From Hormiphora californensis (taxonomy: Eukaryota > Ctenophora > Tentaculata > Cydippida > Pleurobrachiidae), in the NCBI GenBank assembly GCA_020137815.1, contig CM035352.1:3479131-3543130 (forward strand): a DNA stretch of 64,000 nt. Reading direction: 5' to 3'. Each line of letters begins with the position of its first letter. Positions within the stretch are counted from its first letter, which is position 1. Both the position numbers and the translations under genes were made by a program. Positions 45,335 through 57,839 of this stretch are shown here, piece after piece. Below the pieces are notes generated by a model. That model saw only the letters and a list, made by a program, of their open reading frames with translations. It did no database searches and was not told the origin of the DNA.

Positions 45335-45438
45335 TATCAGGGGAGTGTGAGCAGGTTGTTATGTTCTGAGTTCTGACCCTCCTAAAAATTTGTAAACACA
45401 CACAACAAGAATCCCATTCAAAAGAAAGACTATGAAAT

Positions 45439-45700
45439 GCTCTCCATCTCTCCATCTCTCCATCTCTCCATCTCTCCATCTCTCCATCTCTCCATCTCTC
45501 CATCTCTCCATCTCTCCATCTCTCCATCTCTCCATCTCTCCATCTCTCCATCTCTCCATCTCTCCATCTCTCCATCTCTCCATCTCTCCATCTCTCCATC
45601 TCTCCATCTCTCCATCTCTCCATCTCTCCATCTCTCCATCTCTCCATCTCTCCATCTCTCCATCTCTCCATCTCTCCATCTCTCCATCTCTCCATCTCTA
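45439..45700. repeat. Hexanucleotide array (CTCCAT)n
   Basis: About 43 nearly perfect copies of the hexamer. Because the unit is 6 bp without stops, several frames stay open on both strands (MERWRDGE and HLSISPSL repeats); these are not genes. Confidence 0.97.
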
Positions 45701-46517
45701 ACAATTCTCCCTCCCTACTCACGGCGGAGTAACTTTTCAGCTACTATAGTGTAACTTAGCCTACAGTGCAACAAGGTCGAACAAGGCAAGGCAGGGGGTG
45801 TGATTTGATCGAAAATGGAACTGGTAAGAGATTATAGCAAGTAGCAACGTGTGATCTGAAACTTACTCATGAGTGGTAAGTGCACTGCTATCTCCATCCC
45901 CGATATTAAAGAGCATCTCCAGCTCTGCATCGGATGGGGGCACTGGACAAGATTGGCATTCATTACAGTTAGTCGGACCCTATTCTTGCATTGTCGTAGT
46001 AGGCTGCCTGTTCGAATGATATGCCACTAACGGGGACATCGTTTATTGCAGGGACAACGTCACCCGACCGGAGACGGCCATCTTGGTATATTAGACCTGG
46101 GGGAAGAGGTGAGGTCAGTCAAGACTAGATCTGGTGAAGAGAGGATCAGGACCTGGTGATGGATATGTAATCAATAAACCTGGGTTTATATGTAGCGGGT
46201 CACCCGCTAGGGTGATTCGCTGCACCATATACTGCCCGACCTGCGAAGCAGGGAGGGTGGTAAATGGTATAAAACCCTACCAAAGGGAGGGGTTTATACT
46301 TTATACACCCAGGCCAAAAAGACGGAAGAAGAAAAAATGGAAAAACCAAAAAGAATGGTGCTCCAACCACAATTTACAATTACTACAGAGTACAGAAGGG
46401 CAATTCTTTATCTTGTGTTACCTGTTTGGAGGTGAGCATCAGCAGCTGCAGCCTGCAGCCCCATCTGAATGTCTTTCTTTTTATATTATGTGGGGAAACG
46501 ACGAATCAAAGGAGCTT

Positions 46518-47491
46518 TACGGTGGCAGATTCCGGCCAAGAGTTTTTTCAATCAAGTGAAATATTTTTGTTTGAAGTTTTATAAAAATTTTATTTCAAAA
46601 TAAAAATAAACATGTCGATAAAATTATTGGCCGGAATCTGCCACGCGAGTGGCAGATTCCGGCCAAGATTCTCAAAAAACCTTGGCCAGAATCTGCCACA
46701 CACGTGGCAGATTCTGGCCAACCAACTAAAACTTGTTTATATCAAAGCGAAAACCACTGTATCCGACTAATTTTGATACGCTGAATCACGTAAGATACTT
46801 TTCCAATCCCTCAGAGGTCGGGAAAGTGTAATAACTGACCATAATTGGGTCTAATTGACCCCACTTACAACTTCTCACCTTAAAACGATAGACGCTTATG
46901 TAAAGGCACTTTTCCGACTAATTTTGATACGCTGAATCACGTAAACAACTTTTCCAAGTCCTCAGAGATCGGCAAAGTGCCCTAATTGAGCAATTAAGGC
47001 TAATTAGACCCAATTATACCCAATTAAGGCATTTTCCCGACCTCGGAGGACTTGGAAAAGTTGCTTACGTGATTCAGCGTATCAAAATTAGTCGGAAAAG
47101 TGCCTTCACATAAGCGTCTATCTTTTTAAGGTGAAAAGTTGTAAGTGGGGTCAATTAGACCCAATTATGGTCAGTTATGACACTTTCCCGACCTCTGAGG
47201 GATTGGAAAAGTATCTTACGTGATTCAGCGTATCAAAATTAGTCGGATACAGTGATTTTCGCTTTGATATAAACAAGTTTTAGTTGGTTGGCCAGAATCT
47301 GCCACGTGTGTGGCAGATTCTGGCCAAGGTTTTTTGAGAATCTTGGCCGGAATCTGCCACTCGCGTGGCAGATTCCGGCCAATAATTTTAACGACATGTT
47401 TATTTTTATTTTGAAATAAAATTTTCATAAAACTTCAAACAAAAATATTTCACTTGATTGAAAAAAACTCTTGGCCGGAATCTGCCACCGT
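46518..47491. mobile_element. Foldback element III, 974 bp
   Basis: Ends TACGGTGGCAGATTCCGGCC inverted; arms of ~470 bp meet at about 47010. Flanked by GAGCTT (46512-46517 and 47492-47497), a 6-bp target duplication. Each arm holds alternating TTGGCCGGAATCTGCCAC motifs. No protein encoded. Confidence 0.85.
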
Positions 47492-47497
47492 AGAGCT

Positions 47498-48604
47498 TTG
47501 TCTAAAGAGTAAAAACTAAAAACTGAATCGAAGAAACGAAAAATTTGAGAAATCCACGCGCAGCCCAGCTGTTTTGTCAGCACTGTATATGCTTTCGGCG
47601 TGGGAAAAATGCGCGCAGCGTGAGAATTTCCCACGCTCGTGGGAATTACCGTAAGAGCTTCCACTATTTGGGAAATCTGCTTTTTTAATCAAGATTAGAA
47701 AAGCGTCGCGGTTTATGTTCCGCGCGAAAATATGGTGAAAGCGTTGCCAAGCATCTACTCTCTAAGCCGCGCATTAACAATTTTGTCGCGATCGTGTTCA
47801 TAAAATTTTTTGTCCCACCAGAAAAATTTTCGTAGGGTAAAAAATCCAAAATGACCCCTTTCTCCCTTTTCTCTCAAAAGAAAGTATGCCCTGGACACAC
47901 AGCACACTGGACATCTTCGCCAATAACCACTGTACAAAGGTTGCACCAAGTGGAGTAGGGCAAAAATGCTTGCAGCCCCTCGACACAACGCCGGGAGAGC
48001 GCGGGGGTTTCATAATTCATCCATCCACACCCCCGGTTTAAGAAGGCCCATCGCCATCCCTGATCCATGATCGGTGTGGATTGCCATGGACCACACCAGG
48101 GTCGGTGTTGACTGTCGCGTCCGCCCATGTGGGTCCCACCGGGGGGAGTGTAGGTGGCAGAGTCCCTGCGAGCAGGGGCCAGGGGCTGCAAGCCCCGGTG
48201 GGGTCGAGGGTGTCATCACACCAGGACTTCAGAGCAGGGGCCAAGATGATTCGTGGAAGGGACGAAATATTGGGCTGAAAGAAATCATTCTACATAAAAA
48301 TTTGATCCTAGATTTTATTTTGATATTGATAGACGTAGACGTAGACGATTTTTTGCACTTTTATTGTTGAATAAATGGGTAAAACTAGAAACAGAAACAA
48401 AAAATAATTACACTAACAAGTACTTTAACAGTTGCATCCCGATTTTCATTTTTCTCGGCATATTTCCACCCGAGCATCCTCGTAAATCGGGGTCAGATTT
48501 AAATACAAAATTTTAAATACAACATATAATTCGACTGCTAACAGTCTCTAAAACCTAAAACATTTTTGATTCCGGGCACAGGACGTCGTTACTCGTTTCA
48601 CGTC
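47498..48604. other. GC-rich non-coding stretch, no gene supported
   Basis: Contains the inverted motif shared with 43463-43510 and, at 48000-48250, GC-rich palindromic segments (GGGGCCAGGGGCTGCAAGCC). Overlapping open frames here lack domains. Confidence 0.35.
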
Positions 48605-49507
48605 TTAATAATCAATCTGTTTCCGGAACTCTATGTAGCACTTCAGTGATCGACAACATCGATGGTCAACACGTCCTTTAATCGTTCCATTTATAACTTT
48701 ATTGCACTTGATGTTCTCCCTAATACACTCTGAAAATTATATGTTAGTTACATATACATAGTCATAGTGTGTTTTTACGAATTTTATGTTCGCTAAAAAC
48801 TGTTTAATTTTGTGTGTCCACCCTAGTAAGGTCTAGTAGTAGTGGGGTCTGTTAGTTGCAAAACTCTTCTGTTCTTGTAACATTTTATGAAACGCGATGT
48901 AACAGATCTGTTAACAGTTCTGCAAGTTCTTGCAAGTGAAAACACAGTTGCTAACAGAGCTGGGCGTCATAAAAGGTTGTAGAGCTCACTGAGAACATCT
49001 AGCTGTTTTTGAAACGGATATCATATGTTTACTAGGGCAGTAGTTCTTTCACTTACTTCCTATTTTTAAGGTGGCATCATGGTTAAGTAGGTCATCATAG
49101 TTAAATATTGAACACCTCAGCATCTCACCAGTATATCCATGATAATTTTTTAACGTATGAAATTTCCGGAAGACGGTCTGCAGGCACTCCGAGTTAAGCC
49201 TGAAGGATGGAGTTACAATTAATTATTTAGTATAAGTATGTATAACCTATAATGAGTAAGAACTATGCATATGAAACTAACAATGAAATTGTCCAACTCT
49301 TACATTAGTGATCATATACTATAAAATTTGGAGAATCTTAGTGATAACTAGGGTTGGGGTTAGGGTTAGTTTTCTGATCCCTTGTCAGCGTGTTACTTAC
49401 AGATGATGTTGGAAGATTACTCCCTCTTGAGTATAGCACTGCGACGTTTGAGCCGACACGGGGATAATAACCACTATCAGGAGGGGAAACAAAATCCAAA
49501 CCATCAT
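48605..49507 (-). CDS. Small secreted protein with eight cysteines (uncharacterised)
   Basis: Three exons, 49401-49507, 49057-49199 and 48605-48729, join in phases 2 and 1 into 124 codons with a TAA stop. The N-terminus MMVWILFPLLIVVIIPVSAQ is a clear signal peptide with cleavage likely after SAQ or VSA. The mature ~104 aa has eight cysteines (TSQCYT, SECLQ, LRCSIF, CIRENIKCNK, HRCCRSLKCY), enough for four disulfides, one NGT glycosylation sequon and no membrane segment. I do not recognise the family. It could be an extracellular ligand, defence peptide or matrix protein; function unknown. All splice sites are canonical (GTAAGT donors). Confidence 0.7.
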
Positions 49508-49977
49508 TATTATAACTGACAAAATAATGGAGATCTTGGGATATTAAGAACGAAAATACGTCCGCTTTTGGGGCGGTGGCAAGAAGGATTTTTTTTTCAA
49601 ATGATAAGAATGGGCTAAACCGTGATTTGAGTTGCACAACTGGGCAGATATGGAACGTCGCGTGGGTACTGGATAGGAATGCACGTGTTAGGTAGTGGTA
49701 ACAACGAATCCAACGATTGTATCATATTATGATATAAACCTGGTGAATCAGGTCTACTTGAGAGTGACGTCTTGTAAATTGTAATTCCGGTTTAAAAATA
49801 ATGACTCTGGATCATTTGTCATACAATAATAGCTATTTCTGTCTGAGATCAGCTTACCTCTCGAGGGTGCAGTCTGTAAACAGTCTGTGTTAATATCATC
49901 TTTCAAATGACGTGTTAGTAGCAATTTGTACACAAATTCTAGGGACCTACGTTTATTAAATTAGGCAAAAGGTAGTC

Positions 49978-50108
49978 GCACCTAGAAACACCTAATAGCC
50001 CTGTGTTCGGTGTTACCCCTAGTAACACCTAGAAACACCTAATAGCCATGTGTTCGGTGTTACCCCTAGTAACCCCTAGCAACACCCTTGGTAACCCATA
50101 GTATCGGC
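49978..50108. repeat. Tandem repeat just upstream of BUD23
   Basis: Two ~57-bp units containing CCTAGAAACACCTAATAGCC and GTGTTCGGTGTTACCCCTAG, ending 27 bp before the start codon. The motif CCTAGTAACACC is the reverse complement of the intron-5 array of the same gene. Confidence 0.75.
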
Positions 50109-50134
50109 CCTAGAAACACTGATACCCACCTAGA

Positions 50135-50768
50135 ATGTCACGTCCAGAACACATCGGACCCCCGGAGTTGTTTTACAATGAAACAGAGGCTGCAAAATAC
50201 ACCAACAATACCCGGATCATTGATATTCAAATGTCAATGAGCTCCCGGGCCATTGAGCTGTTAAATCTCCCCGAGGATCAGCCCTCTTTTATCCTTGATG
50301 TCGGGTATGTATTTTGCTGTGCGGAGATTACCGATCTGCTTCATGTCTGGAGCTAGCTTAGATCTACAACATGTCTTAGTTTGGCCAACATGATACCCTT
50401 CAGATGTTAGGAACAAGATTTCTGAATTCTGATATATCTTCTCGTATCATCAGATCTCATTCACGTGATACTCCTAGGTGTGGTTCAGGTCTGAGTGGTG
50501 AGGCTATCACGGAGGAGGGACACTACTGGATCGGCATGGACATCTCGCCCAGCATGCTTGATATTGCTGTGGAGCGGGAGGTAGAGGGAGATGTGGTTCT
50601 GGCTGATATCGGGGAGGGTGTTCCATTTCGGGCTGGATCCTTCGATGGTGTCGTCAGGTATAATTAGGGGAATTATGGGGGAGTATAACTGTTATGTAAT
50701 GGAACCCCTGTGGTACATTACACGTGTACAGCTGTACACACGTGCTCTCTCACTCGTTCTTTCTCTCC

Positions 50769-50823
<55 letters not shown>

Positions 50824-51847
50824 TCTCCTCCCTTTCTCCCCTAAAAAGTTAACCCCCCTTTCTGCAGTATATCTGTACTCCAGTGGCTGTGCAACGCAGA
50901 TAAGGCCTCTCACAATCCCTTCAAACGACTTCGTAGTTTCTTCACTATGCTATACTCATCGATGGTACGTGTTACACGTAACGTGTATAAAGCTTAGTAG
51001 AACACTGTTATCCCAGTTTTAAAAGATCTAGTTCATTTTAGTTCATATCCATTTTTGTTAGAGACAGGGAGGGAGAGCAGTTTTCCAGCTTTACCCAGAA
51101 TCTCCAAAGCAGATGGAACTCATAACAGGTATAATACTCGGGGTAGAGATGACAGGGGGGTCTTCCTGATTTTACCCCTCCTATCTTCTCCTTGAACTGC
51201 CATCCTCTCACAAGACCTTTTTTATTCCCAAATATGACCACTTTGCAGAGCAAGCGACCAGGTGCGGGTTTACTGGTGGAGTGGTAGTGGACTACCCAAA
51301 CAGCACCAAAGCGAAGAAGATCTTTCTCTGTTTGTTCGCTGGGGTACCTGTAACGGGCGTGAAGATGCCCCAAGCGCTGGGGGCTGAGGGCGAGGATACT
51401 GTCCAGTTTAGTAACGAGAGGTGGGTCACTAGGTGTTACTAGGTGTTACTAGGGGTTACTAGATGTTACTAGGGGTTACTAGGTGTTACTAGGTGTTACT
51501 AGGTGTTACTAGGTGTTACTAGGTGTTACTATAGGGGTTACTAGGTGTTACTAGGTGTTACTAGGTGTTACTAGGTGTTACTAGGTGTTACTAGGGGATA
51601 CTAGGTGTTACTAGGGGTTACTAGGGGTTACTAGGTTGTTTCTCCTTTGAAATTTATATTTTAAAAATGTCGAAATATTCCTCCAATCAATTTATATTTT
51701 CCCAGGCAATCTGGTAAGAAGAGGAAGCGAGGGGAGGTTTCTAAAAAGGAATGGATCCACAACAAAAAACAAAGAAGAAGAGTTCAGGGAAAGGAAGTTA
51801 CCGCGGATTCAAAATACACCGGCAGAAAGAGGAAACCAAAGTTTTAA
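50135..51847 (+). CDS. BUD23: BUD23, 18S rRNA (guanine-N7) methyltransferase
   Basis: Six exons: 50135-50304, 50478-50657, 50868-50964, 51062-51128, 51249-51420 and 51706-51847; 275 aa against 281 in human. It transfers a methyl group from SAM to N7 of the 18S rRNA guanine near the decoding site, with TRMT112 as partner, during 40S maturation in the nucleus. Seen: start [22 protein letters not shown] motif I LDVGCGSGLSG split by intron 1, [39 protein letters not shown], and the basic tail ending [11 protein letters not shown]. The last is strongly conserved in the family. All intron phases agree and no frame break is seen. Intron 5 is a decamer array. The gene ends 192 bp before the next start codon. 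Confidence 0.97.
51421..51640. repeat. Decamer array in BUD23 intron 5
   Basis: About 20 copies of GGTGTTACTA with GGGGTTACTA variants fill most of the intron, starting at the donor itself. Confidence 0.92.
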
Positions 51848-52039
51848 AGACTTTTATATACGAGACAAGTTTTCTGTTTTATTGCTCCTTTGTAATTTAT
51901 TTATCACCTCCTACATCATCCTGCTTTTAATATTTGTGCTTCTGATTGTATTGATTTGCCTTACTCGACCATATTCCCCCGGTCCCAGGAGGGTTAGAAC
52001 ATAACAAGCATTTATTAAATTGTAATCTCTCTTGATAGA

Positions 52040-52898
52040 ATGAGATATGTGAAAGGAGTTCTACTACTGTTTTTAGTAACTCAAGTAGCAGCAGAGCTAG
52101 AGTGTCCAGGTCTTTCAGGGGTAACAGGATACAATCTAAACCTTATAAATCGGTAAGGAGAGGTTCACTTCCCTTTACGTTGTTCGAAGCTGTACAGAAG
52201 ATCAGATCCTCTGCTGCAACAGGGTCATCGCCTCGTGCTAACGCCCTGGTATATGAAGAGACTCTTTTTATTTTCTGATGGTTTTTATAACATTTTATTA
52301 TATTTCTAGGGAGTTTAAAACAGTTTACGAAGATACAGTTTTTAGATTAAATTTATGTGCCAACGTCTCGTCATGCGACGGTAAGTTTCATACTTCATAC
52401 TTCATACTTCGTAGTTGATACTGCGTAGTATATTGTGTAGTTTACCACCCTTTGTCAAGGACTATTAAGGACAACCCACCAGGTTCCATTCCAATCACCC
52501 TAACCCAGGGATGGGGTCCCCTAAACTCTAACTATTACAGGTTCAGTGGGTTGTTTCACAGTGATAGGAGGTGACACGACGTCCCTGGGAAATGTTACTA
52601 ACGCCACAGCCAACTCAGATCACCTGCACGTGCAGTTATACCAACCTGCCAGCAATATCACCACCCACATAACCCTGCTGTGTCAAGTCAATACTTTGGT
52701 ATGTTGGCAAATTTGATATTGAGTATTTATACATTTAGTCCAAAAACCAATTAAATAAATTAGTTTGGATGCCCGGGCCCATGTGGTGTCACGGGGGTAA
52801 CACCTTTAGGCTATAACTGCCATAATTAACGGCATATCTCGTTAATTGTTAATTGTTATCCTTCAATCTGTCTATCTTTGTCTATCTCTCTCACTCTC

Positions 52899-52960
<62 letters not shown>

Positions 52961-55900
52961 CCACTGTTTCTTTCACTATATCTCTCTTTTTTCTCTCTCC
53001 TCATATTTATCTCTCCGTCTTTCTTGATTATATCTCACCCTTTCTATTCTAATTTCCTTTGCCTTTATCTCTCTCGATATCCATCATTTATGACAGTTAT
53101 AGCCTAAAGGTGTTACCCCCGTGACACCACATGGGCCCGGGCATCCAAACTAATTTATTTAATTGGTTTTTGGACTAAATTTCTGTTCTTTTTGGTGTAA
53201 AATAGAAAAAGCTATTTTTCGGATTTTTTTTCTGATTTCTGCATATTTTCGAATTTGAATAATTCATAAATATGCGAATAACGACTAAACGGTGAGAGAT
53301 ACGACTTTTTGTCAGGGGGACGACCCCCCATAAATCGACTATTCTGCGCCGGAATATGTCCATGAAAACGTTCTAGGACCATCCGAAGTGGAAATATTAA
53401 GAATATGCATTAAATCATGAATCGGTGCATAAATATGCAAATAACGGCTTAACAGTGAGAGATGAGGATTTTTGTCCCGAGTAAGACCCCCCATAAATCG
53501 ACTATTTTGCGTCGAAATATGTCCATGAAAACGTTCTAGGACCAGCTGAACTGGAAATATTCAGAATATGCATTAAATTATGAATCGGTGCATAATTATG
53601 CAAATAACGGCTAAACGGTTCGAGATACGACTTTTCGTCCGGGGGACGACCCCCCATAAATCGACTATTTTGCGTCGAAATATGTCCACGAAAACGTTCT
53701 AGGACCAGCCGAAGTGAAAATATTGAAAATATGCATAAAATCGTGAATAGGTGCATAAATATGCAAATGACGGCTTAACGGTGCGAGATAGAGATTTTTG
53801 TCCCGAGTAAGACCCCCCATAAACCGACCGTTCCGCGTCGAATAAGACCGGTTTCAAGTCTTTATGACCTTCCAGTCGTGTCATATCGCAACCATGGTTA
53901 AAATGAATATTTAATGACTAATTAATGAATAATTAATGAACTATGGCGATTTCGAAGTTCTCACACAGCTATTACCGAGCGCAATGATGTAAGGAACCAC
54001 TGTTCCAAACGGCAAGTCTCTACTATTTGTGGTTTAGGAGAACACTCAAAGATAAAAAAGCGTCCTCCTCCCCCTCCCCCTCCCCCTCCCCTCCCCCTCC
54101 CCTCCCCCTCCTTACATTTTTGCATTTTGGGACCCCTCTGGCAAATTTTTACCTTACATCCGATCGTTCTGAAAATTTGCATGCCTCTTCTCCTATATGA
54201 GGGCCCTTAGAGTACAAAATTTCAGCTCTCTACTTCATCTAGAACATGCTTTTTTAAAGCATCAAAAACCTCGAAATCTGCAATGGTATATAGTAGCACT
54301 GGCAGGTTTTCACGCGCTTGTGTGTAGAAGTGTTGCGTGTGCTCTCTCTTTTGTTTTTTGAGTTAGAGGGTATTTCTAAGGTGGGGGCTCTGCCCCCACA
54401 CCCCCGTTTGTGGTGGGGGCTGTGCCCCCACACCCCCCTTTTGGGCCCGGGGCACTTGCCAGTGCTATGATACTCAATATCAAATCATGAAATTATTATT
54501 TTTTTAAATAATAACTTCATGATTGTTATTTCATACTCAAAAGTCAAAAGTAGGCGATGTTAAAATAATTGTACTTCCCAAATCCAATCTCATACTCAAA
54601 ACCGTTTTTAAAAGGAGCGGCACAAATAAAGATACATTATATAAACTCATAATTAAAGAGAAACAACGATTTTGCAGTACTAATATTCAATTAAGAACAG
54701 GAGCTTTCGACTGATCTATGTCAGACGTCTTTAGCTATAAACTCATAATTTCTTTCTCCCAGGGTCGACCCGTGGTCCAGCACAAGACCAGCACTGCCAT
54801 CTACATGGTTTGGGAAAGTGCAGCTGCGTGCAGTTCCGATACCCTCACCAACCCTTCCCTTGCACCCTGCTATGTGTACGATAACGACAACACGCTATAT
54901 GATCTGAGCGGGCTGTCTGGTGTCACATATCACATTCCAGTATCAACCAGTGGGGTTTACCTGGCGGTTTGTGGCGCTGTTACCGGAGAAAACTCTTGCG
55001 ATGGTAGGTGATACCAGCAACCGACCGAATCAGGAAATACTGGTCCCTGATTGGTTGATAACCAGTCACGTGACCTAAATAACGAGTTCTGATTGGTTGT
55101 TTACTTGTTTCGGTCGGTTCCTGGTAGGTGATACATATTTTCACTGGACACTATACTAAGTTATCCACTGAATTGTGTTTACCTTATGATAATGGGTAGT
55201 GTTTTCTCTGTTGAGTTGCCCTCAACATTGATCCATGTAGTATATGGGGTATAAGTTAAGGTGACAGTGATATATGAGGTAGGAACCGACCGAAACAAGT
55301 AAACAACCAATCAGAACTTGTTATTTAGGTCACGTGACTGGTTATCAGCCAATCAGGGACCAGTATTTCCTGATTCGGTCGGTTCCTGATTTGAGGTGAG
55401 AGGGGTTCCTAACATCTGTAAACTTACAGGCGGGTCAGCTTGTTACAAGCGTCCCAGCGGCGACAAGGAGAGTATTGGACATTTGAACTCTACGACTAAG
55501 CCTTCTGTGGAGAATGGATTGGTGACCCTAACTTATGAAAAGAAGAATATTGGTTCGACAACCTGTCCCACCATTACCACCATAATCTCCTTTGTGTGTG
55601 ATGAGAGAATGGTAAGATTGAGAGAGATGGGGAGGGAGTTGGAGGGAGGAAGAAATTGGGGGAGGGAGAGCGAGAGAGTCTGAACAAAGCTTTCTACGCA
55701 CATTGTTGTGGGAGTGGGATGACCGATGATATAAGCAAAAATTTCAACCCCAAAAAAGGAACCATTATTACACAGTGCTATATTACATTACAGCAAAGTG
55801 CACCAGTACTGGTCAATACAGATGTGTTGTGTCTGTGGTTGGTTAGGTGGAAAACACCCAACGCGTGTCCTGTGAAACCTGTCAAGGATATCGGTTGTAA

Positions 55901-57808
55901 AGTCCACGGTCCTGGCATCTGGTTTGATCTCACACCACTTCAATCAAAGGGTATGGAGTATGAAGCTAACATGCTAGTGTATGAAGTATTGAATATGGTG
56001 TGTTTCAAATTCTGCAACGATGAACAAAATTATTTGAGATGGGGAGTGTTGAACAAAGATTAATAATTAATTAATTATACAAATTAAAAACAACGGTAGT
56101 TTTTTAATTAATTAATTAAGATAATGGGGATGAGTACATGATATTTTATCTCACCCCATCCTCCCAGTGTTCAACGTAACGGAAGGTGATCACCAGTTCT
56201 CACTATCGGTATGCGGTACTACAATACCCTGCGATGGGTCCACCTCATCAGGATGCATTACAAACCCTGAAATCGGAGACCAAAAATCCATGGGAAGTTA
56301 TACGGAGGGGAATCTGGTGTGGGATGATACTGGTCTATCTCTTGTTCTGTCTGGAGGTGCTCAGTGCTCCAGGGGACCTGTTAGGTCTACCAAGGTGAGA
56401 TTATTTTGTATTTTGACAGAATTAGGTGAGGGTTATGTATGAGTAATGCATGAGCCTTTTGGTTCTGAAATAAACCCTTAGTCAACTAATTTATTGGTTG
56501 CCTGTTTTTTTAGTCCCAACTGTGTACTACCGTTTCGTTCACCCACTACTCTCACAGGTGGTATTTGTTTGTGATAAGACAGCTGGAGAGGGTAGTCCAG
56601 TGCTAGAGGAGGATGTGTATTGTTTCTACCCTTTTATATGGAAAACATCATACGCCTGCCCTACCTCACAGGTATATTACTAGGTCTGCCCATCTTCACA
56701 TTACCCTACTACTAGGCTGTACTACCCCACGGGGCCCACTACTACCATATTTCTGTACTAGGCAGGCAGACAGCTAATACCGGGAGTCGAGAGAGATTGA
56801 CAGTGGTGTTAGTAGTGTAGGGTAGTGTGCAATTTCTGGATGGAGAATCAATCACTTCGCTGATGTGGCAGTTATTCCCGATCTACTATCACATGTGTTT
56901 GACTGTCGGACTAAGTGGGTGGATACGGCGTGGTCAATCTTGATTTGTTGTGATACAGGGTCGAGCCATGGCAAAGTGAATCTTGTGTGTGTGTAAGGTG
57001 TGTGGGCGATACTGTTTCCAAGTGGTGGACGGTGGTGGATCCCCTTGATGGGCTGACAAAATGAGGGAGAGAGAGGGGTATAACCCTCCAAGCTTCCTGG
57101 AATTTTATACACTCTGGTGCCAAATGCCAGTTCCCCTTTTACACCCCCCCCCCCCCGCCAAATCTGTTTACACACTAAATAGATGGTCCATTCCAGTAGT
57201 TGTCCCTTTTTACACACTACTATCCGTCCCCTCTTAGTTGCCCTGTCTTTGGCCCAATTCCCAAGTCCTACCCTATAGCTCCTTATAATCCCTGATCTAG
57301 GCGAGCACGTGTGCCAAGTATGGGACGGATGGAGAGCTGTACGATCTCTCTCGGTTTGATAGTGACTGGACACCAGTTCCAATAGGGAGCTCCACTGCAG
57401 ATGAAAACCTAACCTTTAGTCTGTGTGGAGGAACGGAACGGTGTCCTGGGGCATCTCTGTGCAGGTAACCATTCGGTAACTAGCAATGATAACCAATAAC
57501 CATTCGGTAACTAGCAATGATAACCATTCGGTAACTAGTAATGAAAACCACACGTTAACTAGCAATGGTAACCATGGTAACCATGGTAACTAACCATACT
57601 ACCCCACCTATAATCAGAGAGAAGAGTGATGGTAGCAATGAGACGCTAGCCTCTCTAACTGAGCACTTGACTGTCAACCCTGACAAGTCGATATCAATCC
57701 AGTATGAAGGAGGGGGTGTGTGTGAAGGAACTTCTACATCCATGACGGTAAAGAATCTCTCCACATTTCAAAAATGGCGGTTTTAATGCGCCCACTACCA
57801 TGACACTA

Positions 57809-57839
<31 letters not shown>

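Larger units (their letters stand above)
44545..46096 (-). pseudogene. PDZ-domain protein gene with frame breaks
   Basis: Minus exons 45867-46096, 44821-44907 and 44545-44651. The first encodes a PDZ C-terminal half (LIYQDGRLRSGDVV, AINDVPVSGISFEQAAY, then LRQCKNRVRLTV in a shifted frame) and PPSDAELEMLFNIGDG in a third frame. The second and third together look like another PDZ (GGSDTLQGCIRVL, IIPKDTLLSVAG, then THDRALEIMREAP) but do not join in phase, and a TAG follows. The two shifts in the first exon each correspond to one missing base in a C run. Either a decaying gene or homopolymer sequencing errors. N-terminal exons were not found; a foldback element lies just upstream. Confidence 0.6.

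Noticed and set aside
45318-45754. MERWRDGE and HLSISPSL repeat proteins
   Set aside because: Hexamer microsatellite open in several frames on both strands; no gene structure.
46134-46559. 141-codon plus-strand frame next to foldback III
   Set aside because: No domain; it runs into the foldback element; composition (KRRKKKKWKNQKEW) looks like chance.
54523-54714. 63-codon frame before receptor exon 4
   Set aside because: AT-rich intronic sequence, no similarity, not in phase with exons.
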